This document shows, in pieces, positions 45,151 to 62,963 of a stretch of 64,000 bases of DNA (the stretch's first letter is position 1; every line of letters starts with the position of its first letter). The translations under genes and the position numbers were made by a program. The notes under the pieces were generated by a model that was not told the origin of the DNA, did not search any database, and was given only the letters and a program-made list of their open reading frames with translations. Source of the stretch: Ceraceosorus guamensis (taxonomy: Eukaryota; Basidiomycota; Exobasidiomycetes; Ceraceosorales; Ceraceosoraceae). The DNA lies in contig NW_020290060.1 in assembly GCF_003144195.1 (NCBI RefSeq), positions 32,662 through 96,661 of the forward strand, given 5' to 3'.

Positions 45151-46823
45151 ATGGCGGCTCCGAAGCAGGCTTCAAGCCTGCTGTCAGTCGCATTCAACCA
45201 GACGCAGGACTGTCTTAGCGTTGGCACTAGGAATGGCTATTCGATCTATGGTGTGGAGCCGTATGGCCGACTTTTGAGCGAAAAGGGGGATGGCCGGGCG
45301 ATTGTGGAAATGCTGTTTCAAACAAGTCTGGTAGCGCTGGTGGGAACGGCCGATTCGTCACCTCAAAGCTCGCCCAGGAGGCTGGAAATCGTCAACACAA
45401 AGCGGCAAACAACGATCTGCAGCTTGCTGTTTCCCACTGCTGTGCTCGCTGTCAAGCTCAACAGGCAGCGCGTAGTAGTGGTCACAGAAACAGAGATATT
45501 CATCTATTCGATCTCAACCATGAGACTGCTGCACACCATCGAAACAAGCCCCAATCCTCAGGCTGTATGCGCTCTGACGCCCTGCTCCGAACCTTGCTAC
45601 CTCGCGTACCCTTCCCCCGTGCCTTCTCCCACATCTCCTTTCGCCAACAACACGACGAGCACCACCTCGATGCCGGGCGACGTACTCATATTCGATCTGA
45701 CCAGCTTGACTGTGGTCAACATCATTCAAGCACACAAGACACCCATCTCGTGCCTCGCCTTCAACTCGACAGGAACCATGCTTGCAACTGCGAGTGACAA
45801 GGGCACTGTTGTGCGCGTCTTCTCAGTCCCTGGAGCACAGGTGAGTTTCGACTATCCCAGATTGCTAGGTGCCATGTCCACGCCGGTTACCAGGGGAACT
45901 GAGGCCTATTCGTTGCGGGATCACCCTCTCTTCAGAAATTGTACCAATTTAGGCGCGGTAGTCGACCAGCCAGAATATATAACATCAGGTACGTCAGATT
46001 CTGAGCGCGGCGCCTTTTGACCGCTTTCTTAGCTCATTCGACTTTTTGATCTCTCAATAGCTTCAATGCAGTCAGCACGCTTCTCTGCGTCTCTAGCGAC
46101 ACCGAAACAGTCCACATCTTTAAGCTTGCTGGCCAATCATCAAGCAATGGCAACACTGCGAGGCCTGCGATTGGACCAGACAGCGGCTCCAGTCCCACGC
46201 CCAGTTTTGAAGGCAGCGAAGCTTCGAGCGCTGGACCAGGAGGCTACGAGGCATTCATTAGCGACAAGAAGAAGGGTGGAGGTCTCAGGTGAGTGTTACT
46301 AGAGACCGGGTTCCTCGGGCCTGGAATTTCGGTCGTTGAAACACACTCTCTTGCTACCCGTCAGCGGTACGTTGCGAAGACGGTCAATGGCCATGGCCAG
46401 GGCGGCCGGTGGCGTGAGCAGCTACCTGCCTGGAGGTCTGTCAGAGATGGTAAGTGGTGTGTCATGCGAAGCTTCGAGCAAGCGTGCTGAAATCACAGTC
46501 TCTTCTTTGCAGTGGGAACCAAGCAGGGACTTTGCGTACTTGAAATTGCCCACTGCAGGAGTATCTTCGGTCGTCGCGCTCAGCAGCACGACTCCACAGG
46601 TACTTGTGGCGACAAGCGAGGGTTTCTTCTACTCGTACAACATTGACCTCGAGAACGGAGGAGAGTGCTCTTTAACACGACGTAAGTTTTGCTGTTCCTT
46701 TTCGACGACGTTCAAGGCAAGAAGGGTGCTGAAGCCCCTTTCTTCCCTGCGGCTTCACCAGAATACTCTTTACTGGAGAGCGAGGAAACATCCAATGGCG
46801 CGGCTTCTTCCATGGCGGAATGA
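45151..46823 (+). CDS. ATG18: Atg18/WIPI PROPPIN, phosphoinositide-binding autophagy protein
   Basis: Six exons: 45151-45840, 45936-45988, 46061-46288, 46365-46449, 46513-46681, 46762-46823; 428 residues. The beta-propeller reads [21 protein letters not shown] (blade 1), [47 protein letters not shown], then [16 protein letters not shown]. The short second exon encodes [17 protein letters not shown], containing the diagnostic FRRG phosphoinositide-binding motif. A Ser/Gly-rich blade 6 loop follows in exon 3. The last exon supplies QYSLLES, the family's C-terminal signature. It binds PI3P and PI(3,5)P2 and recruits Atg2 to the autophagosome and regulates vacuole size. An earlier in-frame non-ATG codon was ignored. 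Confidence 0.94.
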
Positions 46824-47207
46824 TTCGCTCACTTGCAACCTCTGAGTGGTTGTCGCGCACCCGAGCATCGTTATAGCCCGTCATCTTGCCATTCTGATCT
46901 GTGCGAATTTCGTCTGTGCTTCGCTCAGTCGTTCACAGCCTTTCTCAATTCATACCTGTCACGATACTTGCACGAGCAACAAGAGCTTGTCAGTCGATTT
47001 TCTTGTTTCGTGTCCATCATTCACGGTGATGCATTTGAGTAAGAGTTGAAGCAAATTGAGTGCCATGGGTTCCAAATGTGGCGGAAGACTGGGAATAGTA
47101 TGAGCAATGCCGAATGATTGAGACTCGGAGATCTTGTGTACCGAAACGAAGCATGCAGCGCCGCACAGCTTGAATATTTGGACGAAAGCTGCTCCGTAGA
47201 TTGCGCG
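46824..47207. other. Intergenic 3'-3' spacer
   Basis: 384 bases between convergent Atg18 and the XPG-type nuclease; T-rich, presumably 3' UTRs. No gene seen. Confidence 0.55.
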
Positions 47208-49656
47208 CTATTGGCGCTCAGGATTCCAGCTTGCAGTGTGTTGAGAGTCTTTAGGTGAGTCATCGAACATGTTCTTGCCAAAAGAGCCGGGCGTGTCAGG
47301 TCGTCGACGCCTAGCAACCTCGCTGTCACTGTGACTGTGTCCGTCAAACATGGCGTAAGCTCGCTCATCGTCCTCATCTATCACGTGTGTGCGCTTCCAA
47401 AATTCCGCAAGAGCCTCTCCGTCGGGAGAGTTCCATTCCTGCGAACGAGGAGCAGCGGACCAAGCTTGCAAAGTCTTCCTGTCCCTGTGCAAGGTCGGCC
47501 GCCTCTTGAAGACTCGCTTGGCGCTCGTCAGCTCCTGCTTGTATTCCGCGATGGAAAGCCCGTCCGGAGGTACGAATTTAGCTGGGGGCAACGGTGCCTT
47601 GACCTTTCTCCCTTGCTCGGGCAACAGCTGGGTGCCCTTCTCCTTTATTGGCGAGCGCAAGAGCTCCTTGTCGCCTTCAGCCGGCTGCAAGATGCGCTCG
47701 ATCCGACCGTATTCACGGATGAATTGCAAGCCTCGCTTGATGGAGATGCTGGGCACTGTCCTGTTAAAGTCAGTGCCGCACAGAAGGGCAAGCTCCATGA
47801 AGCGAGCAGAACTCTCCATATCCCCTTCGAGACTGATCGCACCGCCAGTGACCGACACTAAGGGACTGTCTGAAGTTGAGTCCGCGTCGTGCGACTGCGT
47901 CCCAATTTCTTGTATGTGATGAGCGCTGGACGTGCTCGCGAGACGTTCAGGCGGAAAGAATGCTCGACGCACGGCTTGAGCATCCACCATCTGTAGAGGA
48001 CCCCCAAGAGCGCCTCGTAACATCGGCACGTCGTACAGCAGTGTATCGCTATCTTCGGACACCACAGCATCTGCAAACCCCTGCTTAACGATCTCTGCGC
48101 ACAACGCTTCGGCTTCTCCAGGTCTCTGGACACCTGCCACACCCGATCCCGTCCAGATGACTGGTACACCATGCAAGGAACACAGCTCTGCCGCGGTCTG
48201 CGAAAGATTGGGCGGGAGTGGGCGCGTTGCTCGTTTGTAGCCTGTGGTGATCACGTCATGCGCTTGAGTCATCTCTTGAAGCAGGGTGGTGAGTGGGCGC
48301 TCCTGCTTCGCCGGCGAAGACACGAGCTGACCTTGCTCAGGCTGCGCGACCTCGAAGCTTGCCTCGTCCGCTGGCGTAGTATCCTTTGTCCCACCAGCCA
48401 CCTCTGCGCTCGATGGCGCAGTAGCCCCTATAGAGTGCGCAGTGCGCTCGCCTCGCGACGCGAGCTCATCGGCAAGCTCGATCTCGGTGATCTTGTCTGT
48501 CCACGCATGGGTCTCGGCAATCGCTGGCTCTACTTCTGGCTCGGGATGCGTCTCTAGAGCCTCATGTACCGCTTCTTCACTACTGATGGTAGAAGCGTCG
48601 AGCCTTTTGCTGACAGAATAGGCTAGAGACGTGGAACCAGCTTGGAATGCTCCATGCATTTGGCCTTCGGTGAGGGACAAGAGCCTTTGTCTACGCGACT
48701 CCTTCAATGGCTTGGACGCCGCAAGATCTTGCAGATAACCTTCATCGTCCATCGCGGTTTCCTTGCACATCGCTTCGAGAAAGTCGATTTGTAGCCGCAG
48801 AATGCGCTTGGCAAACGTAAGACCTTGAGAAGCCTGGATGGCAGAAATCGAGGCTGACCGAGCTTCGGTGTCCTTACCCGTGTCATTGATTTGGTGACTA
48901 GTGTTGATCGCAGATAGTGCATCAGAAGAGCTAGGCTGGCCGTCCAAGCGTGCAGCCAAGGATTTAAGAGCCTGAACTTCGCTTCTTAGCTCTGCATCAT
49001 GAAGCTCTGTCAGGATTCGTGGTTCATTGCTGCTTGTCAGCTCTTCACTAGCGGCAGCCGCATTGGAATCTGCGCCGGCGTCCACGTGCCAGGTGGATCG
49101 CCGTGTCGGCGTGGACCACTGCTGAAGATATCTTGCACACTCCAGCCTAGAATTCTCGTCCATATCAGCCCACTCTGGCACCAACTGTTTGATGACCGCA
49201 ATCCTCTCCATCCTCTTGTTTTCCTCTCGCAGCCTGAGGTTGAGTCGAGCTCGATGCAGCTTCCGCTTCTGGTGTTCCCGCAGCTTTTCTGGAACCCGCG
49301 CGGTTGGCTCTGGATTATCAAAGACGAAGACGGGCTGGATTCGATGACTGCGCAACGTCCTGAGCAGGTTTGAAAGACCCAGCATATGCCGATTGTCACT
49401 TTCGCTCGGAGAGAAGTGTAGCCTCATGAGCATCAGAGTGCCGTCGCTGTGCAATAAAGTGGGCGATACGCGATTGCGATCATGAGCGAACGATGTTCTG
49501 CGGTGTGCATGCGCCCGATGGGCATGTCAGGCGCGACTCTGGGCAGGACACTCACAAGGCGAGCTTTGATCCTGCTAGCTCTTCCCATCCCCTGACCTCG
49601 CGCACGGCATGAGGCGCGTGGTCCTTGATCAAGCGGAAGATGTTCTTGATCCCCAT
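47208..49656 (-). CDS. XPG/Rad2-family structure-specific nuclease (FEN1-like)
   Basis: Exons 49556-49656 and 47208-49446; 779 residues. The first exon reads MGIKNIFRLIKDHAPHAVRE, as in FEN1/XPG N-domains; the splice then gives KLAFDGTLMLMRLHF, supplying the first catalytic Asp, and later PVFVFDNPEP. A competing acceptor upstream of 49446 would lose that Asp. About 350 residues of Ser/Glu-rich linker separate the N and I regions. The I region, residues about 470-510, has GEAEALCAEIVKQGFADAVV followed by SEDSDTLLY, keeping the metal-binding acidic residues; MELALLCGTDFNRTVPSISI-KRG adds the helix-hairpin-helix. The long spacer resembles XPG/Rad2 more than FEN1, but it is not the DNA-repair ortholog by length. 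A basidiomycete-type PIN nuclease whose substrate is unknown. Confidence 0.85.
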
Positions 49657-50450
49657 CGTGTCCAGAGAAGGAGTGCCGCCCTGTATCAAACAGTTAAGAT
49701 GGAGCCCGGGCAGCTTGTGATGGCGGTCATGCCTCAATCTGGAGTGGCGAAACGTTGAATGAGCACGTCCGAGATGAGGCCCATTGCGAAATCGATCTGG
49801 GAATTGAGGGAGGTGCGCGCCTTCTTATGTTGCTCTGCAGCATAGCAGTTGCAACGCCAAAGTGCTCGTGAGCTCGAAGGAGGGCAAACAATTTAATGGC
49901 ATCGGCGACCTACACGACGATGAAGGAGCGAAAGGTGTCGCATGAGTAGCGAGTGCTAGGTGACAGCAGGATAGGCGCGCAGCAGACCAAGGACAAAAGA
50001 GGGCATCATCAAGGGTCTCGGCGAAATCTTGACATCACGTGTGCGGTACCTGAAGCGTCTGGCCGAATCACGTGCGCCATGCTTGGCCCGCCGATCGCTC
50101 CGCCTCCATGAAGACCGCCGCCGGCACTCGTTACTCGTGACTCATCAGACTGTGCTCGACAGGCTTCTCCACACTTGACTCTTGGATCTCGACACACTCA
50201 AGACTGCTCACGGCTTCGCATTCGCAATGAGCATCGCAAGCGAAGCACGGACAGTCCTTCAACTCACTGCTCTGCCACTGACCCTTGATGCGGACTGGCG
50301 CAAGATCGATTGACCTCGCCCTAATCTTCTCCGCATCTCGCATGCAAGGCTTGCTGAGCGGAGTTGGCTTGCTCACCGGGCTCTCGCCAAACCACCTTTC
50401 GACATCCTCTGGAATCGCCTTGACTAGACCGCCTTTGCTACCGCACCATC
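49657..50450. other. Intergenic, 0.8 kb, divergent promoter of two DNA-repair genes
   Basis: The XPG-type nuclease and the MAG-type glycosylase start outward from this stretch. It contains the word CGTGACTCATCAGACTG at 50136-50152, identical over 17 bases to 36365-36381. No gene supported. Confidence 0.55.
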
Positions 50451-52156
50451 ATGCCGCGCACAAATGTCAAGTCACAAATGCATTCTGGTACCATCATCGC
50501 GTCCCGTAGCTCGTCTAGACTAGCATCCGTTGCTACCTCTGCTCACATCCAAGATGGAAGGTCGAAAGCGCAGAGCGTAAGCACACTGGTGGGAGCTGTG
50601 AGTCAAGGCAAGCGCACATTCTCCAACTCCAGCGCCTCCGACATCTCCAACAAGAGGACCAAGATCAAGGGCGAGTCCTCGCTACCTCTTCCTCCCAAGA
50701 AAGCCGCAGCGGACAAATCGAGCAGGTCGCAGGCGGAGGCTGAAGAGGGCGGACGTGTAGATCATCTGGCTCGTCATGCGCAGAACAAAGACTTGCCACC
50801 TCTGCTCAGCGAGGCCGAGATCCGTCTTGCGACGACGATGAAGCGACCTCGCATGACGTACTCTTTCGAAGTGGCTAGGAGACACCTGGAAGAGGCAGAT
50901 GTGCGATTCAAGAGCATGTTCTCCACAGTCGACATGACTAGATTCAAGCCTTTCTTGGCAGCCGCTCAAGAAGGTGCACCTGAGCCGGCCATCTCACAAG
51001 ACGATGACCAGTGGAACATGATCTCGGGCAAGGACGACGCAGAGGTTCAGCAAGATCGAGCGAACGGAGTGGAAGAGATTGATCTATTCAGGTGTGTGAG
51101 AACGACACGCCCGTCTGTGTGTCATGGGCTCATCGAGGCAATCTTCCACGCAGAACAATGACGACGTCCATCATCGGACAGCAAATTTCGTGGAAAGCTG
51201 CCAAGGCTGTAATTTGGCGTTTCTGCTCCATCTTCCACCCTGAGCTCGGCCAAGCGCCTTCTGATCGAGAGCAATTCAAATCCCAGCTCGTCTTTCCGGC
51301 TCCCCTGCAGGTCTTGTCAGAGGATCCTCGCAAATACAGAGGTGCTGGTCTAAGTGAAGCCAAAGCTCGATCCGTCGTCGATGTCGCAAGAAGATTCGCT
51401 GATGGACGTCTGAACGTTAGGAGATTATCCGCTGCTAGCACTGAAGGGTGCACCGATGAACTCGTCGAAGCTAGAGGTGTGGGACCTTGGACCGCGCACA
51501 TGGTCCAGCTTTTCGCTCTTCGGGAACCAGACGTGCTGCCAGTTGGTAAGTGTCTGGCACCCGACGTGGCAAGTCTCGTGCTGAATGTCTGTCTCCTGTC
51601 CTAATGCAGGTGACCTTGCGGTGCAACGAGGCATGGTGGAGTTCTTTCTCTCAGATCGCAGAGGACCGAAAATTGCAAGAAAAGAAGGAGGGATCTACGA
51701 GCGGGACTCGCCGCCCCCCGACATTTATACTAGAGAAATTCCCTTGCATCCGGCCGGGATCAGCCATGAGTTCCTGCGCTCTCGGCGGAACTTAGAATTC
51801 AAAAAGCGCAAATACTTTTTGTCGTGAGTCGGGGCGTGTCGCACATTCCCTGCCATCTCTCCAAGCTTATAGACCCATCACCTACTGCCGAGCTGCAGGC
51901 CTGAGCAGATGGAGCTCCTCACAGAGACTTGGCGACCTTACCGAAGTGTCGGCGTTTTGTTAATGTGGTGAGTGTATACTCCAGATCCTACCTCCTGAGG
52001 TGTATCCGCGCTAAGAAGTCTTGCCTTCCGCCCTTCTCCAAAAGGTGCGTGGTGGATGAGGCAGGCAAGAAGCCAGCCCCGAAACCTCAGCCGAAGGTAG
52101 AGCCTGTCCTGGAGCCGGCTTCGAAAGATACTGCTGCTGTCATCAATGATCAATGA
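50451..52156 (+). CDS. MAG1: DNA-3-methyladenine glycosylase, HhH-GPD (MAG1/AlkA type)
   Basis: Exons 50451-51091, 51154-51545, 51610-51823, 51899-51967 and 52045-52156; 475 residues. The first 150 residues are disordered and basic with KRTKIKG, a likely nuclear signal. The glycosylase domain includes TSIIGQQISWKAAKAVIWRF, YRGAGLSEAKARSVVDVA, the helix-hairpin-helix VEARGVGPWTAHMVQLFAL, and PVGDLAVQRGM with the catalytic Asp. The end, ETWRPYRSVGVLLMW and CVVDE, matches the family's WxPYRSxGxxxLW helix. It removes alkylated purines to start base excision repair. The third exon encodes an unusual charged insert (DRRGPKIARKEGGIYERDSP) before that helix. Confidence 0.92.
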
Positions 52157-52290
52157 TCTTGACCAGCCGACTTCTTCATAGCTTCCACGCGCTCGTACAG
52201 CAATGACTGGCAATGCGATCCACAGGGGTGTCGTCGTATGTGCGAAAAGCAGTGTGAATAACAACGAGTGAATCCTGATGCCCCGCTCTG

Positions 52291-53925
52291 TTACTGCGTT
52301 GCTCGGTCTATCGTTCCTGATGCCTGCTCCAGCAGGTCAGGCGCGTCCATTACCCGTCGAGGAGCCACTTCGACGCTAACATACTTGCTATTCACGCCAA
52401 GCTTTTCGAGGAAACCATCCCAAAGCCCCGTCTTGCAAACCATCGCCAGGATGATGACCGCGGGCAGATGCACCAGGCTGACCCAGAAGCACCATCTTGC
52501 ATCCTTGTCGTTTTCGAACTTCCAGAATCTCCAAGCAGCGTGAGCAAGGACTAGATTCGGCGGTAAGCTCAACAGAGCGTAGATGGGTGAGAGTGCGCCT
52601 GTGTATGCAAGGGCGATGCATAAAGGTGTGCACGCTATCGCGTATCGCAGACTTGTGCGTCGATTGAGCAGAGGGTGCGATGCTGACATCATCCGGTATC
52701 CTCCTCGCGCGTACTCTGATCGAAGGTTGTGAGAAAGAGCATTGAAGTGCGGAAATTGCCAGGCGAAGAGCAAGGCAGCCAGCAGCCAGCCTGGCGAGTC
52801 ACCAAAGGAGGAGAGTGACCCGGTAGCTGCGGCCCAGCCCATTAAGGGAGGCAGGGCGCCAACGAGCGATCCGATCCAGGTGTTAGCGATGTGGATACGC
52901 TTCAAAGGGGTGTAGACGAAGGAGTAAAGTACGATGTTGGCCGCCCCTAGAGCAGCAGTGAGAGGATTGACGGCAAGGGCAAGGGTTGTGATGCCCGAGA
53001 TCGAGGCAACACTGGCAAAGCAGGCCGCATGTAGTGGAGTCAACATGCGCGCTGGAAGAGGTCTGTTGCGCGTTCGTGGCATCTGCGCATCGTATGGAGC
53101 CTCGATGAGCTGGTTGAGACTGTTGGCTGCCGCGCTGCAGGTCGCTGTGCCAAAGGTGAGAGCGAGAAGAGCAGTAGGTCCAGAAGCTACGGCCAAGCTT
53201 GCGGGACACAGCGCGTAGCCGGCCATCGCTGTCAATGTGACTAGCAACGTCAGATTGGCCTTGCTCAATGCCACGTAGGCCTTTCTGAGCACTCTTGGAG
53301 TGAGTGAGGGCACTGGCTGATACCCTGCTGCAATTGCCGCTGATGGAGTTGTGGGCAGCATCAACGGTCCGGAAAGAGGCGCCCTCGTTGGATCGTCAGA
53401 TGGGGGCTGATGCGCGGATGGTGCGTAGGGAGATGGCGCAATTCCTCGTGAAGGATCAAAGAAGCTGACAGGAAGCGCTGCCCCGTTCGGAGCGGCGCAC
53501 TTCGTAGTGGCAGAGGTATAGCATCTGTACCGACTCGGCGTACATGCACACCTCTGGTGCTCGGTCAGCTTGGCATTGGATCGAACGCCTGGGAGCCCAA
53601 CAATCGAGGCCCGCGATGAATGCGAATAAGGGCGCCTTGAAAAGCTCATCAGACAGCTCTGACACCCGATGCCTTGCCTGGCGCGAGAGTTGAAGCCCGA
53701 TGTCGCTAAGCGATTGAGAACAGGTCCAGGCCGAGAGACACTGTCTTTCGCGTAGTGTGCCGCGCAGGTCCTTGAGACCGCCATCGATGAGAGCGATTGA
53801 ACAAAATGGCTGTGTGACTTGTCCCGGCTCTCGAAAGCAGTGCGCAATCTGGGGACTTGAGAGGCGACCGGAAAACGCAGAGCACTCGAGCCGAGGACGA
53901 GACGCGATGAGACGAGCAACGACAT
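52291..53925 (-). CDS. COX10: Protohaem IX farnesyltransferase (haem O synthase)
   Basis: A single open exon of 544 residues from ATG at 53925; an alternative in-frame ATG at 54057 would give 588. I prefer 53925 because it begins a Ser/Arg/Leu-rich, acid-poor presequence (MSLLVSSRLVLGSSALRF). The UbiA prenyltransferase core shows the Asp-rich site NQLIEAPYDAQMPRTRNRPL, later YTPLKRIHIANTWIGSLVGA and LPPLMGW, and FAWQFPHFNALSHNLRSEYA, with eight or nine membrane helices. It adds the farnesyl group to haem B in the inner mitochondrial membrane for cytochrome oxidase assembly. It converges on MAG1, 134 bases away. Confidence 0.93.
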   Translation of the reverse strand: MSLLVSSRLVLGSSALRFPVASQVPRLRTAFESRDKSHSHFVQSLSSMAVSRTCAAHYAKDSVSRPGPVLNRLATSGFNSRARQGIGCQSCLMSFSRRPYSHSSRASIVGLPGVRSNAKLTEHQRCACTPSRYRCYTSATTKCAAPNGAALPVSFFDPSRGIAPSPYAPSAHQPPSDDPTRAPLSGPLMLPTTPSAAIAAGYQPVPSLTPRVLRKAYVALSKANLTLLVTLTAMAGYALCPASLAVASGPTALLALTFGTATCSAAANSLNQLIEAPYDAQMPRTRNRPLPARMLTPLHAACFASVASISGITTLALAVNPLTAALGAANIVLYSFVYTPLKRIHIANTWIGSLVGALPPLMGWAAATGSLSSFGDSPGWLLAALLFAWQFPHFNALSHNLRSEYARGGYRMMSASHPLLNRRTSLRYAIACTPLCIALAYTGALSPIYALLSLPPNLVLAHAAWRFWKFENDKDARWCFWVSLVHLPAVIILAMVCKTGLWDGFLEKLGVNSKYVSVEVAPRRVMDAPDLLEQASGTIDRATQ

Positions 53926-54777
53926 CGTGGCCAAGCTGTCGTGACCGAGGTAGCGCGACGCCGAGTGTGCGGACGATGACTTGCGTGCAGATGTCGATGA
54001 AGCGTTGTGCGTGAGGTGCAATGGAAGACTGAGGAGTAGGTGTTGTAAACAGAACATGCAACACTTGCGAAATAACTCGACCTCGAAGAAATTGTGTGCC
54101 TGTAAGGCGGATCGCGGCCGCTCTGAAAAGCCCAAACGCGTGCCAAGCTGCTTTTGCTTCTTGCTGCCTCTCGGAAGTTCTCGGCCGGATGAGCCGAGCT
54201 ACGCGCCATCTCAATCTCGAACGCCCGCACCATGCAGCAGCACCAGCATGCGATACCCGCTCAACGCGCAGCAGCACCCATGCGGTCGATCCACTACTTT
54301 TACGCCGAATCGAGCTCGCCTGTCATGCATGGACGGGGTCACGAGTGTGATGAGGTGTGTATGGCAATTTGACTCACGATCGATTTGTGATGGCGCCTTC
54401 TGCCTCATCGCTGTGCCCCCCAACTCCACCACTACGTTCGCATTCATTCGCCATTCTACAGTCTAACATAAGAGGCATCCTGCTACTGTGACCCTGTGAC
54501 AGGCTCGGATCTTTCGCTGGCGACACCCTTTCGCCACACCAGTCACTCGAGAGGCTTGGAAAGCTGCAGCCAGGTGCACGCGACCTTGGGGGTGCGCGCG
54601 GTCATTGGAGATCGTCAGCACTTGAAAGAGATTGCCTCTCAATCCTCCAACCAGAGCTCTACTGAACACCCCGTGGGGTTCTAGTGCTGTCCAAGGAGGA
54701 AGTCGATCGCCTTCCACAAAATAATCTGATCACTCAGTTTCAGCACCTGCTCTGTCGGGTTGCACGCGGATTACAAG
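53926..54777. other. Intergenic, 0.85 kb, divergent promoter region
   Basis: Between COX10 and cullin-1. It includes the possible upstream extension of COX10 to 54057. Otherwise only overlapping short open frames, no supported gene. Confidence 0.5.
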
Positions 54778-58008
<3,231 letters not shown>

Positions 58009-58158
58009 AGGGGTGCGCGCAGCCTTCAAGGGGACTCTTTTTCAGGTGCGTGCTGGCAACGCACAGCACTGTGTCGCATGCTAGTGGCCACGTGTCTCAA
58101 TGCATTTGTATCAAATCATCGCAAAGTAGTGGCTCGCACCCGACAAGCCAAGGGGTCA

Positions 58159-59808
58159 TCAAGGGCTGCACCAATTCTGGAATGCATCGAGTGCATTTGT
58201 GCCTCGTGTGGCTGCCGCTGGCAAGCCTGTAAGTCTTTCCCTTGCAAGTCCCTGCAAGCCCCAACCGAGCAGCAGGATGCAGGTGGAAGAGACGGGCGAG
58301 CGCGGAAGTATGACTGGAATCGTGGCGATTGTATCATGGGTCAGCTTTGCTTCGATGTTGAAGTATGGCGACTGCTCACCTCCCAGCCCTACGCCCGCAC
58401 TTAGACCTCCAAGCAGCGATCTGACGCCCCACTCTGCAGCCGTACCAGTGTCTAAGTCCAGCTCCAACCAGGTGAAATCGATGAACCATTCGCCGATGAT
58501 TTGAAGCTGCCCGACTGCGCCTCGGCTTGATGAAGTGGCTAGACTTTCGGAGGAGGCGCTCGAAAGGTGCTGCGCCCGGCTCCTCCAGAGCAGAAGAAGA
58601 GTGAGCAGCAATATTTGTGGAATGGAGGCGAGAATTAAGGATGCGTGCAGCGCTTGAGCTGGCAGATGAGCTCTGCGGCGTGCAGAGCATCATGAAGGTC
58701 GCAATCAGCTTGCCTCGCTTCCGGGGCAGCGCGTTCTTGTGTGATCCGCACAGTCAACTCACACACTAGATGCGCCTCCTGTCGCTTCTTTTGCACCTAT
58801 TCTTGAACCATGACCACTCCGAGATGTCCGTGAAGCCCATGTGGCAGCTTGACGTTTGATGGCTAAAAACAAAAGGCACAAGATGTGGATGGTCGAATGA
58901 AAGACGACGGCTTCGAGCGCTACAGCGGCGAGCACAGATAGATAGGAGTGCAGCAAATCTGAAAGTGTAGCGGGAAGAGAGACGGAAAGGTGAGACGGCA
59001 AGCCTGGACCGGGCGGAGCATGGGTGCGAAGAGACGGCTGTCAGATCTTGGACCCGCGTGGCTGCTTTCCCTTGCGACGATCATTCACTCACAGAGATCG
59101 TGCCAGCGAACATCTGCGGGCGCGGGTGGACCGAGTAAAGCGAGTGTCAGATTTCGTTTTGCCTAGCTTGGGACAAGTGCTCTGGGCAGCACAGCAAGCA
59201 ACTCACAGGCGTCCACCAAAACCAACGCAGTGCCTTGTCTCAGCGTTCTCCATGATCTGGACTTCATACTTGATGCCGTGTCACTTGCATTCGCCGCTTT
59301 AGCTCGGGAGCCCCGCAACGGCAAGGCTTGCAGATGATGTCTGTTGAAGATGAGGTGCCGATAAGCAGATGGCTTGACAAGAACCTGTCATGGTACAATG
59401 ATTGCGTAGAAGGGCAGTTCAGCTCGTTGAGACCGCTTTCAGCATTTCTCCAGTTGTGCGCGCTTCACTGACCAAGTCCAGCAAGATGATAGGCAGCTCG
59501 AACTCGACGTAGGGATCGACAGCTTTGCTGTGACAATTGTTGCACGGTGTCAAGGCTACATGACCGGGCGAGTACTCGAGATAGAGAGAAGCGGCTTCTG
59601 CTGAGCAGTGCACGCAGACCGGACCAAGGTCACGAGGCGGCGAACCAGAGCGTCCGCGTGCGTCCGACTCGACGGTTGCGTGCCGATCATTGATAGCTTC
59701 TGACGTCTTGGTACGCAATCGTGATCTCATCTCGTTCTTGCTTGCTTCTTGCATCGCTCTTGACTTTTGCTCATCGAGGTGAGATACGTGCGAGGCAGAT
59801 GGGTTCAT
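58159..59808 (-). CDS. ARV1: ARV1 sterol/lipid homeostasis protein
   Basis: Five exons: 59473-59808, 59207-59384, 59093-59113, 58763-58958, 58159-58672; 414 residues. The ARV1 homology domain has the zinc-binding CVHC...CNNC pair (residues about 63-91) around AEAASLYLEYSPGHVALTP, then VDPYVEFELPIILLDL, continuing after the intron as VLVKPSAYRHLIFNR. The middle encodes the membrane helices ALVLVDAYVRW, SYLSVLAAVALEAVVFHSTI-HILCLLFLA, and LHASLILASIPQILLLTLLL. Exon 3 is only 21 bases. ARV1 acts in the ER on sterol and GPI-intermediate traffic. The C-terminal 100 residues after the last helix are less certain and a further intron there cannot be excluded. It ends 150 bases from the cullin-1 3' end. 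Confidence 0.85.

Positions 59809-62963
<3,155 letters not shown>

Noticed and set aside
53926-54135. Extended start of COX10 at 54135
   Set aside because: The first codon is TTG. The ATG at 54057 remains possible, but 53925 gives a cleaner presequence.
58351-58380. A possible 30-base intron near the ARV1 3' end (GTGAGC to AAG)
   Set aside because: Too short for fungal splicing and in frame either way; the continuous reading was kept.
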